From contig CALKJI010000004.1 of assembly GCA_937995655.1 (NCBI GenBank), positions 124,001 to 188,000 on the forward strand: a stretch of 64,000 nt of DNA. The letters run 5' to 3'. Source of the stretch: an uncultured Pseudothermotoga sp. (GTDB lineage Bacteria; Thermotogota; Thermotogae; Thermotogales; DSM-5069). The position numbers were made by a program, and so were the translations under genes. The notes below the pieces were generated by a model. The model made no database searches and was not told the DNA's origin. It saw only the letters and a list, made by a program, of their open reading frames with translations. Below, piece by piece: positions 53,287-62,052 of the stretch (positions are counted from its first letter, which is position 1; every line of letters starts with the position of its first letter).

Positions 53287-53810
53287 TGGACCACCTCAGC
53301 ACCAAGCACTTCTTTCATCATTCTAATGGCAAATTTGTGCAATTCTAAATCGTATGAAGCTGTAGCTTGTTCGTGGACAGTCACCTTTATTCCCCGGTTT
53401 CTCAATTCTTCAACTGTGAAGAAAACACATATATGAGTAACAACACCACATATTTCCACTTCATCTATCGATAAGTCTTTAAGCAATTGCTCAAGGTGTG
53501 TGCCATAGAATGCACTGTAACGTGTTTTATGGATTGGAAAATGTTTTTCATAATTCTGGAGCAATTTTCTCAAAGGTTCGACGATCTCGGCACCATAGGT
53601 ATTTTTAACACAGTGCTTAGGCCATACCAAAAATTCTTCATCGTCAGGTTCGTGCCAGTCCTGAGTGGTGATAAGTATTTGGGAACCGTTAATTGCCCTC
53701 TCTGTCAAGTCAATCACGGGCGCAATAACCTTCTCCGCGCCCGTGAAATAAAGAACACCGTTTGGTTGAACAAAATCGTTTTGTAAATCTACGATTATCA
53801 AAGCGCGCAT
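53283..53810 (-). CDS. pncA: nicotinamidase
   Basis: 175 residues of the isochorismatase-like cysteine hydrolase family. Catalytic Asp in LIIVDLQNDFV (about 4-14), metal ligands in TTQDWHEPDDEEF (about 48-60), catalytic Cys in EICGVVTHICVFF (about 118-130) with a cis-peptide VVT. Converts nicotinamide to nicotinate, the PncB substrate. ATG start with GGAGG. Confidence 0.9.
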   Translation of the reverse strand: MRALIIVDLQNDFVQPNGVLYFTGAEKVIAPVIDLTERAINGSQILITTQDWHEPDDEEFLVWPKHCVKNTYGAEIVEPLRKLLQNYEKHFPIHKTRYSAFYGTHLEQLLKDLSIDEVEICGVVTHICVFFTVEELRNRGIKVTVHEQATASYDLELHKFAIRMMKEVLGAEVVQ

Positions 53811-53835
53811 TTGTAAACCTCCAAATCAGCGCGCA

Positions 53836-54810
53836 TCATCTTATTGGTTTATCCTTTGTAGCTTCTTCAAGAGCAAGCAGTCTTTCCCAACGTCTATCTA
53901 CATAATTTTGAATCTCATTGATTACTTCTTCGGCGTCTGGGCTCTGAAGTAAAAGTCTAAATCTCTCCTGTATCTTTATGAATTCTGAGACTGGTTTGAA
54001 GCTGCTAGGCTTTCTTGTCACCTTGTACACACCACGATCTACTTCGTAAAGCGGCCAATACTTTGTCTGAACTGCCAGTTTTGTGATATCTATAGTTTTA
54101 TCCTCGGAAACTCTCCAAAATCTTACGCACGGACTCAGAGTGGCTATAAAGGATGGCCCCTCAAAGGAAAGAGCCTTTTCCACTTTAGTCATCAAATCCA
54201 TAGGTTCACCGATAGTTGCCGTTGCGGCATAAACATGTTCATGCCCTGCTACTATTTCAACGATGTTCTTTTTAAGTTGAACCTTTCCCGGGATCTTTTT
54301 TCCAACAGGTGCTGTTGTTGTATCGGCACCAGGGGGTGTTGCGCCAGATCTTTGATTTCCCGTGTTCATGTAACCTTCGTTATCATAGAGGATGTATATG
54401 AATTTATGACCTCTTTCTATGGCTCCAGAAAGTGACTGAAGCCCTATATCATATGTTCCACCGTCACCACCAAATGCGAAAAAGGCGTACTTTTTGTCTG
54501 AGGGGAGTTTTCCAGCTTTCTTCAAGGCTCTGTAAGCTGTTTCAACACCGCTTATCGTTGCTGCAACGTTTTCAAAGGCGTTATGAATATAAGGTACACT
54601 CCAGGACGTGTATGGATATATTGTGGAAGAAACTTCCATACAACCAGTTGCAAAACCGATCACAGGTTCATAACCAAGAGCCTTTGCTGTCATCAAAGCA
54701 ATTTTGACTGTTATAGGTGCCCCACAACCAGGACACATTCTATGACCCTGTGTCAATCCAATTTCTTTATTGGTAAAAACCTCTGCGAGTTTCTTCATTG
54801 TCAAGGGCAT
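53836..54810 (-). CDS. porB: pyruvate:ferredoxin oxidoreductase, beta subunit
   Basis: 324 residues. Cluster/TPP landmarks MCPGCGAPITVKIAL (about 21-35), GDGGTYDIGLQSLSGAIERGHKFIYILYDNEGYMNTGNQRSGATPPGADTTT (about 114-165) and LSPCVRFWR (about 224-232). Carries TPP and one cluster; the site of pyruvate decarboxylation. ATG after GGAGGTG. Order gamma-delta-alpha-beta is the archaeal and Thermotoga four-subunit POR layout. Confidence 0.95.
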   Translation of the reverse strand: MPLTMKKLAEVFTNKEIGLTQGHRMCPGCGAPITVKIALMTAKALGYEPVIGFATGCMEVSSTIYPYTSWSVPYIHNAFENVAATISGVETAYRALKKAGKLPSDKKYAFFAFGGDGGTYDIGLQSLSGAIERGHKFIYILYDNEGYMNTGNQRSGATPPGADTTTAPVGKKIPGKVQLKKNIVEIVAGHEHVYAATATIGEPMDLMTKVEKALSFEGPSFIATLSPCVRFWRVSEDKTIDITKLAVQTKYWPLYEVDRGVYKVTRKPSSFKPVSEFIKIQERFRLLLQSPDAEEVINEIQNYVDRRWERLLALEEATKDKPIR

Positions 54811-54824
54811 TCAATTGCACCTCC

Positions 54825-56006
54825 TCATTCTCTGAGACCAAGGTAAAGTTCCTGATCTGTAACGAGTTCATGTTTCATTGCCTTTTCGAATGCGAATTCT
54901 ATCAGTTCTGGATTTATATCTCTTCCGCCAAGGCCATAGACGAAAGATCCTAAGAGTGGCCTTGATGCCACATCGTAGAGTGAAGACTTTATTGCTTCGT
55001 AAAGTGGTGCTTCGGCTCCAAAGGAAGCTGATCTGTCAAGTATGACAACAGCTTTTCTACCTGTCAACAAACGTTGAATCTCAGCTTTGGGGAATGGTCT
55101 GAACATCCATATTTTCAACAGACCAACTTTTTTACCTTGTTCTCTCAATTTATCTACCACATACTTGATCGTTCCGTTTGTCGAACCAAGGGCGACCATG
55201 ACATACTGTGCATCATCAATCTTATATGGTTCAACAAAGTTGTACTTTCTACCAGATATCTGGTAGAATTCCTCTATTATACTTGGAAAGACTTTAAAGA
55301 CGTTTTTCATTGCTTCGATTTGTTGTCTTTTGTGCTCAAAATAATAATCATATAAATCCAGTGGGCCATATGTAACAGGATGTTCTGTATCGAGCAGTGG
55401 ATATAATGGTTTGAGTTCACCTACAAATTTTTTCACAACATCATCAGGCAACAATTCAACTGGCTCAACGCCATGAGAGATGATAAAACCATCCTGGTTC
55501 ACCATAACCGGGAGTCTTACCTGCTCATGTTCAGCAAGCCTTACTGCCATCAATATTAGGTCATAAACCTCTTGAGAATCTTCACAGAACAGTTGTATCC
55601 AACCAGAATCTCTCTCTGCCATCGTATCACTATGGTCACAGTGAATATTTATAGGGCCACTCAATGCTCTATTGACAACAGGCATTACAACCGGAAGTCT
55701 CATAGAAGCAGCGATATAAACAATTTCGTGCATGAGTGCAAGGCCGTTGGCACTCGTCGCCGTCATGGCTCTTGCTCCTGCAGCTGCGGCACCCACAACT
55801 GCACTCATTGCACTGTGTTCACTTTCGACTGGTATCATCTCGGTTCTGACAACTCCATCAGCAACGTACTTGGCAAAATACTCAACTATCGGTGTTTGCG
55901 GGGTGATTGGATAAGCGGCTACAACATCTGGTTCTATTTGTTTCATCGCATAGGCAGCTGCCTGCGCGCCTGTAATTGCTTCTCTATGTGTCTTAATCAT
56001 CTTCAT
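54825..56006 (-). CDS. porA: pyruvate:ferredoxin oxidoreductase, alpha subunit
   Basis: 393 residues. AAYAMKQIEPDVVAAYPITPQTPIVEYFAKYVADG (about 18-52), PVESEHSAMSAVVGAAAAGARAMTATSANGLALMHEIVY (about 59-97), MVNQDGFIISHGVEPV near 167-182. Typical alpha chain binding the TPP pyrimidine and pyruvate. Start overlaps the delta stop by four bases. Confidence 0.95.
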   Translation of the reverse strand: MKMIKTHREAITGAQAAAYAMKQIEPDVVAAYPITPQTPIVEYFAKYVADGVVRTEMIPVESEHSAMSAVVGAAAAGARAMTATSANGLALMHEIVYIAASMRLPVVMPVVNRALSGPINIHCDHSDTMAERDSGWIQLFCEDSQEVYDLILMAVRLAEHEQVRLPVMVNQDGFIISHGVEPVELLPDDVVKKFVGELKPLYPLLDTEHPVTYGPLDLYDYYFEHKRQQIEAMKNVFKVFPSIIEEFYQISGRKYNFVEPYKIDDAQYVMVALGSTNGTIKYVVDKLREQGKKVGLLKIWMFRPFPKAEIQRLLTGRKAVVILDRSASFGAEAPLYEAIKSSLYDVASRPLLGSFVYGLGGRDINPELIEFAFEKAMKHELVTDQELYLGLRE

Positions 56007-56305
56007 TCCTCCTCGTGTACAAACTCTGTCTCTGGTCTCATTTCAATAGCACTTTTGGGACAGACATTTGCACAAATACCGCAACCTTTGCAGTAAAAGT
56101 AATTAATTCCTTTCATTATTGAATTTTCCTGCATGATTGCTTGATCAGGACAGTAGAACCAGCACATCATACAATCAATACACTTAGATCTATCGTAAAT
56201 TGGTCTTTTCACTCTCCATGTCCCTGTTTTGTACTTTTTGGCTGTGCCGGGTTCGGTTATGACTCCACCGATGGGAATCTCGGTCCACTTCTTGAGCTCA
56301 GCCAC
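56003..56305 (-). CDS. porD: pyruvate:ferredoxin oxidoreductase, delta (2x[4Fe-4S]) subunit
   Basis: 100 residues. Two ferredoxin motifs: CIDCMMCWFYCPD (about 40-52) and CKGCGICANVCPKS (about 73-86). Transfers electrons from the TPP site to ferredoxin. Overlaps gamma by eight bases and alpha by four. Confidence 0.95.
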   Translation of the reverse strand: MAELKKWTEIPIGGVITEPGTAKKYKTGTWRVKRPIYDRSKCIDCMMCWFYCPDQAIMQENSIMKGINYFYCKGCGICANVCPKSAIEMRPETEFVHEEE

Positions 56306-56870
56306 TGCAACTCACCTCCTCGTAACCTCTCCTCAAAGCCCTCATGTTGGCTTGAAGCATTTCTGCAGACAATTTCTTTTCAAACATACCACGAACCTTC
56401 TGTTCAGCAGCCTCCAGTGTGATCAAGCCTGTAACCCTCGCGATAGTTCCGAGCATTACAGTGTTTGGTATACCTCTTTTAATCTCCTCAAGAGCTATAT
56501 CGGTTGCTTTTATTGTGCAGATTTTTCCATTGAAACCCGTCTTTTTTCTGATGAACTCAATGGGATGAGCTGTGTTGACTATCAAGACACCCTTCTCATC
56601 TAAGCCTTCCACAACGGCAGGCGAGAGAAGTGTGTCGTCTATAACGACAACAACATTTGGATTCTCAACAGAAGAATGAACAGTTATTTTTTCATCGCTG
56701 ATTCTGTTGAATGCTCTCATGGGAGCGCCAGATCTTTCAGCTCCATATTCTGGGAACGCCTGAGCATACTTTCCCATGTCCAAAATCGCTTCTGCAAAAA
56801 GCTGTGAAGCGCTTTTTGCTCCCTGTCCTGCTCGTGAGTGCCACCTGATTTCATAGTATTTCGCGGGCAC
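56298..56870 (-). CDS. porG: pyruvate:ferredoxin oxidoreductase, gamma subunit
   Basis: 190 residues. GTG at 56870 after GGAGGG, giving PAKYYEIRWHSRAGQGAKSASQLFAEAIL, the standard opening; an open frame to 56969 overlaps the GH57 gene. PEYGAERSGAPMRAFNRISD (about 42-61) and VVVIDDTLL follow. Fourteen bases downstream of the GH57 gene, so the por genes may be read through from it. Confidence 0.95.
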   Translation of the reverse strand: MPAKYYEIRWHSRAGQGAKSASQLFAEAILDMGKYAQAFPEYGAERSGAPMRAFNRISDEKITVHSSVENPNVVVVIDDTLLSPAVVEGLDEKGVLIVNTAHPIEFIRKKTGFNGKICTIKATDIALEEIKRGIPNTVMLGTIARVTGLITLEAAEQKVRGMFEKKLSAEMLQANMRALRRGYEEVSCSG

Positions 56871-56883
56871 TGTATCCCTCCTC

Positions 56884-58476
56884 TCAAATTTTCTGTTCCA
56901 TGTATACACGATAATCGATCCAAGGAAAGATGGCGTCCATTTGCTCAATTTTTGAAAGATAGCCTTCATCTATATTATTGCTCAAAAACTGACTTTCAAG
57001 ATCTAAAAACCTTTTCACATGCGTTTTGATTCTGTTAACAGCATACTCGACACTCGTTCTTGTGGTTAGAATGAAAGCCCAATCACTCGATTGTAAAAGT
57101 AAAAGTTCCCTGAGCATTTGGTTTAGTACTCTGATCTTCAGCGGGTTGGTCTCGTTCACATTTTCTTTGGCGATTTTCGTCATACGATCGTGAAGCTCAT
57201 TCATGTGCAAGTATATCCAATCATTTTGCCCGTTCAACCATGTTTCGTTGTAGCCACCTGATCCCCATGATGAGGAAGCTGGTGTGAGTATCTGAAAGGT
57301 ATCGAATTTTTCCAACACTTCTGAGGCGGTCGCTAATCTCAAAGACCTGTTTTTGGCGACCTCTCTGAAGAAATATTCAATGAACTCAGGTCCTTCAAAC
57401 CACCAATGGCCGAACAATTCCGTATCAAATGGAGCGACAATTACCGGTGGTTGCTTAAAGGCATTGTACAGTTTTTCAACCTGTGTCAACTTCTTGTTTA
57501 GAAAATCCATAGCATGTTCTTTAACAGCGCACAATGCTTCCTCACGGTTGTACATTTTCTTCTGGTCTAGAGGAATTTCTTTCGAGGTTATTTTGTAGTA
57601 TTTTATTCCTGTGTTTACTCTCACGCCGCTTGGATCAATGTAAGGCTTTATGTAGTCGAACTCTCTATCAAATCCAATATCTCTGTAGAACTCCCTGTAT
57701 CTGTAATCTCCAGGATATCCTGTCGTTGCACTCCAAACCTGTTCACTTGACTCGGGGTCTCTTGCAAAAGCAAAGACACCAGAGGGGGTCATAATGGGTC
57801 TGTAAACGCCATATTTTGGTCTTTCGTCAGCATACCAGAAACCATGTGAGTCCACAAAGAAGAACTCCAGTCCATGTCTCTTTAGAAAATCATCAAGCCC
57901 TTGAAAATATCCACACTCGGCAAGCCATATTCCTTTTGGTGCAAAACCCAATCTTTCTTTGAATGTTCGCACACCTATTCCAATCTGAGCGTCAACTGCT
58001 GTTGGTTGATGCTGCATCAATGGCAAGAAAGCGTGAGTTGCGCTGCACGTGATGAGATCCAGATAGCCTTCCTTAGCATACTTTGCGAATCCATTGGCAA
58101 GGTCATAATTCAGATTCCTGTAATAATCAAAAACTTGTTCAAGTCTGTCCTTGTAAAAACTGGCCAAGTCTTTTTCTTCTTGATTTTGTGCACGTGAGAT
58201 TTCTTTGTCAGTCAATTCTATCAATTTATTCATGTGAGATATGAATTTATCTGTGAGCCCGTTTGTTCTTGTCATTTCTAGTAAAGGTGGTGTGAGAGAT
58301 ATGGTAGCCCTAAAAGGTATGTTGTCCTTTGCAAGTTTATCAAATGTCATCAACAGTGGAATATAACTTTCAATCAATGCCTCGAAAAACCATCTTTCTT
58401 CAAGAAAGGTGTCATGCTCTGGATGGTGAACATAAGGAAGATGAGAATGTAGAACTAAACAGAAATATCCAGTCAT
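56884..58476 (-). CDS. GH57 glycoside hydrolase, probable 1,4-alpha-glucan branching enzyme
   Basis: 530 residues, DUF1957/GH57 family. N-terminal LVLHSHLPYVHHPEHDTFLEERWFFEALIESYIPLL (about 7-42) with the HxHxPY opening, putative nucleophile Glu in IWLAECGYFQGLDDFL (about 190-205), FFVDSHGFWYADERPKYGVYRPI, and catalytic Asp in VAPFDTELFGHWWFEGPEF (about 350-368). It matches GH57 branching enzymes (TK1436-type), which introduce alpha-1,6 branches into glycogen-like glucans. Overlaps the DUF4912 gene by four bases. Confidence 0.87.
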   Translation of the reverse strand: MTGYFCLVLHSHLPYVHHPEHDTFLEERWFFEALIESYIPLLMTFDKLAKDNIPFRATISLTPPLLEMTRTNGLTDKFISHMNKLIELTDKEISRAQNQEEKDLASFYKDRLEQVFDYYRNLNYDLANGFAKYAKEGYLDLITCSATHAFLPLMQHQPTAVDAQIGIGVRTFKERLGFAPKGIWLAECGYFQGLDDFLKRHGLEFFFVDSHGFWYADERPKYGVYRPIMTPSGVFAFARDPESSEQVWSATTGYPGDYRYREFYRDIGFDREFDYIKPYIDPSGVRVNTGIKYYKITSKEIPLDQKKMYNREEALCAVKEHAMDFLNKKLTQVEKLYNAFKQPPVIVAPFDTELFGHWWFEGPEFIEYFFREVAKNRSLRLATASEVLEKFDTFQILTPASSSWGSGGYNETWLNGQNDWIYLHMNELHDRMTKIAKENVNETNPLKIRVLNQMLRELLLLQSSDWAFILTTRTSVEYAVNRIKTHVKRFLDLESQFLSNNIDEGYLSKIEQMDAIFPWIDYRVYMEQKI

Positions 58477-59156
58477 TGTTTACCACCACCAGAAACGGCA
58501 CTCGAAGGGCTGAAAATGCTTATACGTTCGACGGGCTGTATCAAAACTTCTCCAATGGTGACAATCTGCTTTTTGCCTTTGATGAACCATCTTTGTCTAC
58601 TTGTTGCAGCTGGATAATCAGAGGGTGTTTTGCAGAAGTTTGATCTCAGAACAGGTATAAATCTTTCTTGGTCTTTGTAACCTATCTCAGCGACATAGTC
58701 AGCATTCGCGCAAGGTACATGAAAATAGTAGCTTCGGCATGTTCCAAGATCCACACTTGCTTCAAAGACGCGATGCGCATTTTTTCCATCGAATATAACA
58801 TAGGTCACATCGTATAATCTCACAACGGCGTTACCACTTTTGTTGATCTTCTCATGTGTCTCTTGTGAAAGATCCCAGTAAAGATAGACAAGGTGAGGGT
58901 TCACGGTAAGAAGAACGAGCCTGTCAGATTGATAAGAACTGGGGATTTGATCGATTTTTTCAGTAACCGTTTGCTTAGCACTCTCAGATTGTGTTTCTAA
59001 TTCCTGCAATTTAGTCGAATGTTCCCTGAGCAATTTGTAAACCTCGTTTTTTTTCATTCGTTTCTTGACTTTCAGGCCGAGTTTTTTGGCGAGGGCTTTA
59101 GCTTCCTGGATGGTGGGTTGTTTTTCCAAAAAATTAAGAATCTCCTGGCGCATCAC
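58473..59156 (-). CDS. DUF4912-domain protein
   Basis: 227 residues. An N-terminal helical SAP/Rho-N-like segment (IQEAKALAKKLGLKVKKRMKKNEVYKLL, about 17-44) and a short acidic linker precede the DUF4912 domain (LVLLTVNPHLVYLYWDLSQETHEKI, about 80-104; FHVPCANADYVAEIGYKDQERF, about 147-168). DUF4912 proteins are often encoded beside GH57 branching enzymes; they may bind glucan, but the function is unproven. Start GTG/ATG pair at 59156-59151 after AAAGGGGGC. First gene of the long minus-strand series ending at 49850. Confidence 0.82.
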   Translation of the reverse strand: MMRQEILNFLEKQPTIQEAKALAKKLGLKVKKRMKKNEVYKLLREHSTKLQELETQSESAKQTVTEKIDQIPSSYQSDRLVLLTVNPHLVYLYWDLSQETHEKINKSGNAVVRLYDVTYVIFDGKNAHRVFEASVDLGTCRSYYFHVPCANADYVAEIGYKDQERFIPVLRSNFCKTPSDYPAATSRQRWFIKGKKQIVTIGEVLIQPVERISIFSPSSAVSGGGKQ

Positions 59157-59188
59157 GGCTGGCGCCCCCTTTTTTATAAAATGTTTAC

Positions 59189-59194
59189 ATTATA
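59189..59194 (-). promoter_or_regulatory. -10 element before DUF4912 gene
   Basis: TATAAT on the minus strand within a very A/T-rich stretch about 35 bases before the start codon; no convincing -35. Confidence 0.35.
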
Positions 59195-59307
59195 TTTTAT
59201 CATGTTCTCATAATGTTGTAAATAGTTGAAAAAAAGAGAAAAAGAGATCCTTGAAGGTCATGTTCAGTACAGACAATGAAAGCCAGGAGATTTTGATCTC
59301 AAACAAC

Positions 59308-60414
59308 CTACAAATTTGTCCCTCTTATCCTTGCCAGTTCTTTCAAAAGCCTTGCTTCCTCAGAAGATATATCTTCAGGTATTTTGACATTGACTGTCAC
59401 GTACAGATCTCCCCGTCTTTTGGTTCTAAGTGAAGGTGCCCCTTCGCCTTTCAGCCGGAAGACGGTACCAGGTTGTGTTCCAGGAGGAATTCTCAGCATA
59501 GTCGAGCCACCACCAGGGAGGTCAATTTTTATTGTCGTTCCCAGTATCGCTTGAACATAATCTATTGATACATCGATATAGATGTCGTCGTCTTGCCTTC
59601 TGAATCTCTTGTCCGGCTTGACATGCACCATGACATAGAGATCACCATAAGATCCTCCACCGTATCCAGCATTTCCTAAACCATCTATCCTTAATCTTGT
59701 TCCGTCTGAAACTCCAGCTGGTATGTTTACAGTAGTTCTGATTCGTTTTTTGACTCTGCCTGTTCCACCGCATACATGACACTTTTCCTTGATCACTCTG
59801 CCACTGCCTCCACAGTTGTTACATGTTCTTGTACTGACAAAAACTCCAAAAATACTTCGCCTTTCCTCCCTTATAACGCCCGTTCCGTGACATCTTGGAC
59901 ATGTTTGATATCCACTGCCTGGTTCAACTCCCTGACCATCGCAATGATCACATTTTTCGTACCTATCATATTCTATAGGGATCTGCTTCCCCGTTAGAGA
60001 GTCGGAGAAATCTATCTCCACCGTGATCGATATATCTTCACCGGAACGCCCGCGAGCTTGTTGTCTCTCTTCAGTACCTCGTTCCCCGAAGAATATATCG
60101 AAGACGTCTCGACCAAAGAGGTTTTCAAAGTCTCTGAATACATCCTCAAATGGGCTCCCAGAACTCTGTTGCGTGTACTCAGCTTCTCCAGCGTATCCAA
60201 ATCGGTCGTACATTGCTTTCTTCTGAGGATCGCTCAGCACCTCATATGCTTCCTGTATTTCTTTGAATTTCTCCTCTGCCTCTTTCTTGTTCTCTGGATG
60301 TAAATCTGGGTGCCATTGTTTGACCAGTTTTTTGTAAGCCTTTTTTATATCTTCCTGTGATGCTTCCCTAGAAACACCCAAGATCGCGTAATAGTCTTTA
60401 CTCTGTCTTGGCAC
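59308..60414 (-). CDS. dnaJ: chaperone protein DnaJ
   Basis: 368 residues. J domain: [34 protein letters not shown] (about 8-41) with the HPD motif. A short G/F-poor linker is followed by a zinc domain with four CxxCxGxG repeats ([32 protein letters not shown], about 140-215) and two C-terminal peptide-binding domains. GTG at 60414 follows AGGTGG; a GTG three codons earlier is inside that site. Overlaps grpE by 17 bases. Co-chaperone of DnaK, which is encoded elsewhere. Confidence 0.96.
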   Translation of the reverse strand: MPRQSKDYYAILGVSREASQEDIKKAYKKLVKQWHPDLHPENKKEAEEKFKEIQEAYEVLSDPQKKAMYDRFGYAGEAEYTQQSSGSPFEDVFRDFENLFGRDVFDIFFGERGTEERQQARGRSGEDISITVEIDFSDSLTGKQIPIEYDRYEKCDHCDGQGVEPGSGYQTCPRCHGTGVIREERRSIFGVFVSTRTCNNCGGSGRVIKEKCHVCGGTGRVKKRIRTTVNIPAGVSDGTRLRIDGLGNAGYGGGSYGDLYVMVHVKPDKRFRRQDDDIYIDVSIDYVQAILGTTIKIDLPGGGSTMLRIPPGTQPGTVFRLKGEGAPSLRTKRRGDLYVTVNVKIPEDISSEEARLLKELARIRGTNL

Positions 60415-60925
60415 TTTCTCCACCTCTTGGCTTGATTGCCACCTGTACCTTCACTGGTTTGACTATTTTGTTGTGGAACTTGTAACCATTTTCCAATATT
60501 TTTACCACAGAATACTCTTCATGCTCGTCGGTTTCAATTTTTTCTACTGCTTCATGTTCAAAGGGATCGAATTTCTCCTTTGTATCTATCTTGAAAAATC
60601 CTTCATCGTTTAACACCTTCCACAGTTTCTTGTGAATCAATTCCATCCCTTTGTAGAAATTCTTGTAAGAATGGGATTGCTCTACCTCTTTAAAGGCTCT
60701 GTCCATATCATCCAGTATAGGTATGAGTTTCGTAAGAAAGTATTCATTCGCGTTCTTCATTATTTGTTCCCTTTCTCTTAGCGAGTCTTTTCTGTAGTTT
60801 TCAAACTGGGCTTTCAATTCCTTCATGTATTTAAGAAGTTCTTCCTTCTCTTGCTGCAATTTAAGTAGTTGTTGATCAACGGTCTCTTGGTTTTCCTGTG
60901 TGACTTGCTTTTCATTATCGATCAT
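60398..60925 (-). CDS. grpE: nucleotide exchange factor GrpE
   Basis: 175 residues. Long N-terminal coiled coil ([35 protein letters not shown], about 19-53), then [12 protein letters not shown] (about 70-81), [22 protein letters not shown] (about 93-114) and the C-terminal beta domain. Releases ADP from DnaK. Four-base overlap with hrcA. Confidence 0.95.
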   Translation of the reverse strand: MIDNEKQVTQENQETVDQQLLKLQQEKEELLKYMKELKAQFENYRKDSLREREQIMKNANEYFLTKLIPILDDMDRAFKEVEQSHSYKNFYKGMELIHKKLWKVLNDEGFFKIDTKEKFDPFEHEAVEKIETDEHEEYSVVKILENGYKFHNKIVKPVKVQVAIKPRGGESAKTE

Positions 60926-61947
60926 CTCTTTCCCTCCTCTCTGGTTGCAACCGTGAAATATTCAGTGAGTCGGCTCACCATATATCGTAATGAACTAACG
61001 ATATCCTCGTACTTGATCACCTTTGATGTTATCACTAAAACTTTTCCCATGAGCTTCTCTTCCTTTTTGTAGCCATCGACAAAGATTGCAAAATTCTCCA
61101 AACCCTGAATGCCGTGTTCGGAACCTATGAAGATTGTTGGAAGTTGCTCTGCAATGGAGAAAATCTTTTTTGACAGAAGGTCATCAGAGAAGAAGTTCGA
61201 AAGTCTTCTTATCTCATCTATGTTGAAGTACTCAGCATTTATAAGTGTATCAAGACCAACCTTTATGATATTGCTTGAAGAATCTTCTTTCAAAGCATTC
61301 ACTAAGTATTCGCAGAGATCTAAGAGATATTGGTCTACGGTCTTTTCGAGTTTTCTATCACCTATGTTCTCGATCGTGTAACCTTTGAGCAGGTCATTCA
61401 TCAACTTCTCTAAAGAAAGATAATCTATCTCATGGAAAGTTCTAAAAGGTATGAATTTGACTAAGCCCAGCTCTGTTATCAGTGAAACAACGTTGTATGT
61501 CTTGGTTATCGGAGCAATGGATATTCTGAGTATTTTCAATTTGTCTATGGCCGGTTTTTCAAGAATAACAGCACCCTTTGTGATTCGTGACAGTGCTATT
61601 GCGGCACCCGTTAGGATTTTCTCCATATCACCAAAGGTCATGGGATACTTTGAATGAACAGAAGCTGAGTGATGGGTGTACTCTTTTATCAAACTAAGGG
61701 TTTCGTCTACGTAAAATCGGTAGCCTTTGTCTGTTGGTATTCGCCCTGCAGATGTGTGAGGTTGATGTAGATAACCGAGGTATTCAAGTCTTCTTAGATC
61801 ATTCCTCACCGTTGCACTACTGCATGATATATCGGAAGCCTCAAGCACATGTTCTGAGCTTATAGGCTTCCTTGTAACTATATGTTCTCTTACCACACAG
61901 TAAAGTATCTTCTTTTGGCGTTCATTTATCCTTGCTTCTCGTTTCAT
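60922..61947 (-). CDS. hrcA: heat-inducible transcription repressor HrcA
   Basis: 341 residues. Winged helix: ERQKKILYCVVREHIVTRKPISSEHVLEASDISCSSATVRNDLRRLEYLGYLHQPHTSAGRIPTDKGYRFYV (about 9-80), then GAF-like and dimer domains. ATG at 61947 with GGTGAG site; a GTG at 61959 lies within the CIRCE element. It represses its own operon through the CIRCE at 61949-61975. Confidence 0.95.
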   Translation of the reverse strand: MKREARINERQKKILYCVVREHIVTRKPISSEHVLEASDISCSSATVRNDLRRLEYLGYLHQPHTSAGRIPTDKGYRFYVDETLSLIKEYTHHSASVHSKYPMTFGDMEKILTGAAIALSRITKGAVILEKPAIDKLKILRISIAPITKTYNVVSLITELGLVKFIPFRTFHEIDYLSLEKLMNDLLKGYTIENIGDRKLEKTVDQYLLDLCEYLVNALKEDSSSNIIKVGLDTLINAEYFNIDEIRRLSNFFSDDLLSKKIFSIAEQLPTIFIGSEHGIQGLENFAIFVDGYKKEEKLMGKVLVITSKVIKYEDIVSSLRYMVSRLTEYFTVATREEGKR

Positions 61948-61948
61948 T

Positions 61949-61975
61949 TTATCACTCACCAGTTCCGAGTGCTAA
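61949..61975. promoter_or_regulatory. CIRCE operator (HrcA binding site)
   Basis: Inverted repeat with arms TTATCACTC and GAGTGCTAA separated by 9 bases; consensus is TTAGCACTC-N9-GAGTGCTAA, one mismatch. It covers the hrcA ribosome site region and ends one base before the ATG, so bound HrcA would block early transcription. Confidence 0.92.
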
Positions 61976-61979
61976 TTTT

Positions 61980-62008
61980 AGCATATCATGAAGTCTGAAC
62001 CTTGTCAA
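61980..62008 (-). promoter_or_regulatory. hrcA-grpE-dnaJ promoter
   Basis: Minus strand TTGACA (62003-62008), 17-base spacer, TATGCT (61980-61985), immediately upstream of CIRCE. Confidence 0.8.
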
Positions 62009-62030
62009 GATTCATAGTGGATGTTACAAT
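62002..62030 (+). promoter_or_regulatory. murE promoter, sharing -35 bases with the hrcA promoter
   Basis: TTGTCA (62002-62007), 17-base spacer, TACAAT (62025-62030). Six of the seven bases 62002-62008 serve as -35 on both strands, so the two polymerases cannot bind together. Confidence 0.7.
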
Positions 62031-62052
62031 AGCTTGGTGAAGAGGTGGTACG

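Noticed and set aside
59245-59305. Possible terminator after dnaJ formed by GAGATC and GATCTC before a T-rich tract
   Set aside because: The arms are short and about 50 bases apart; a stem this loose is not convincing.
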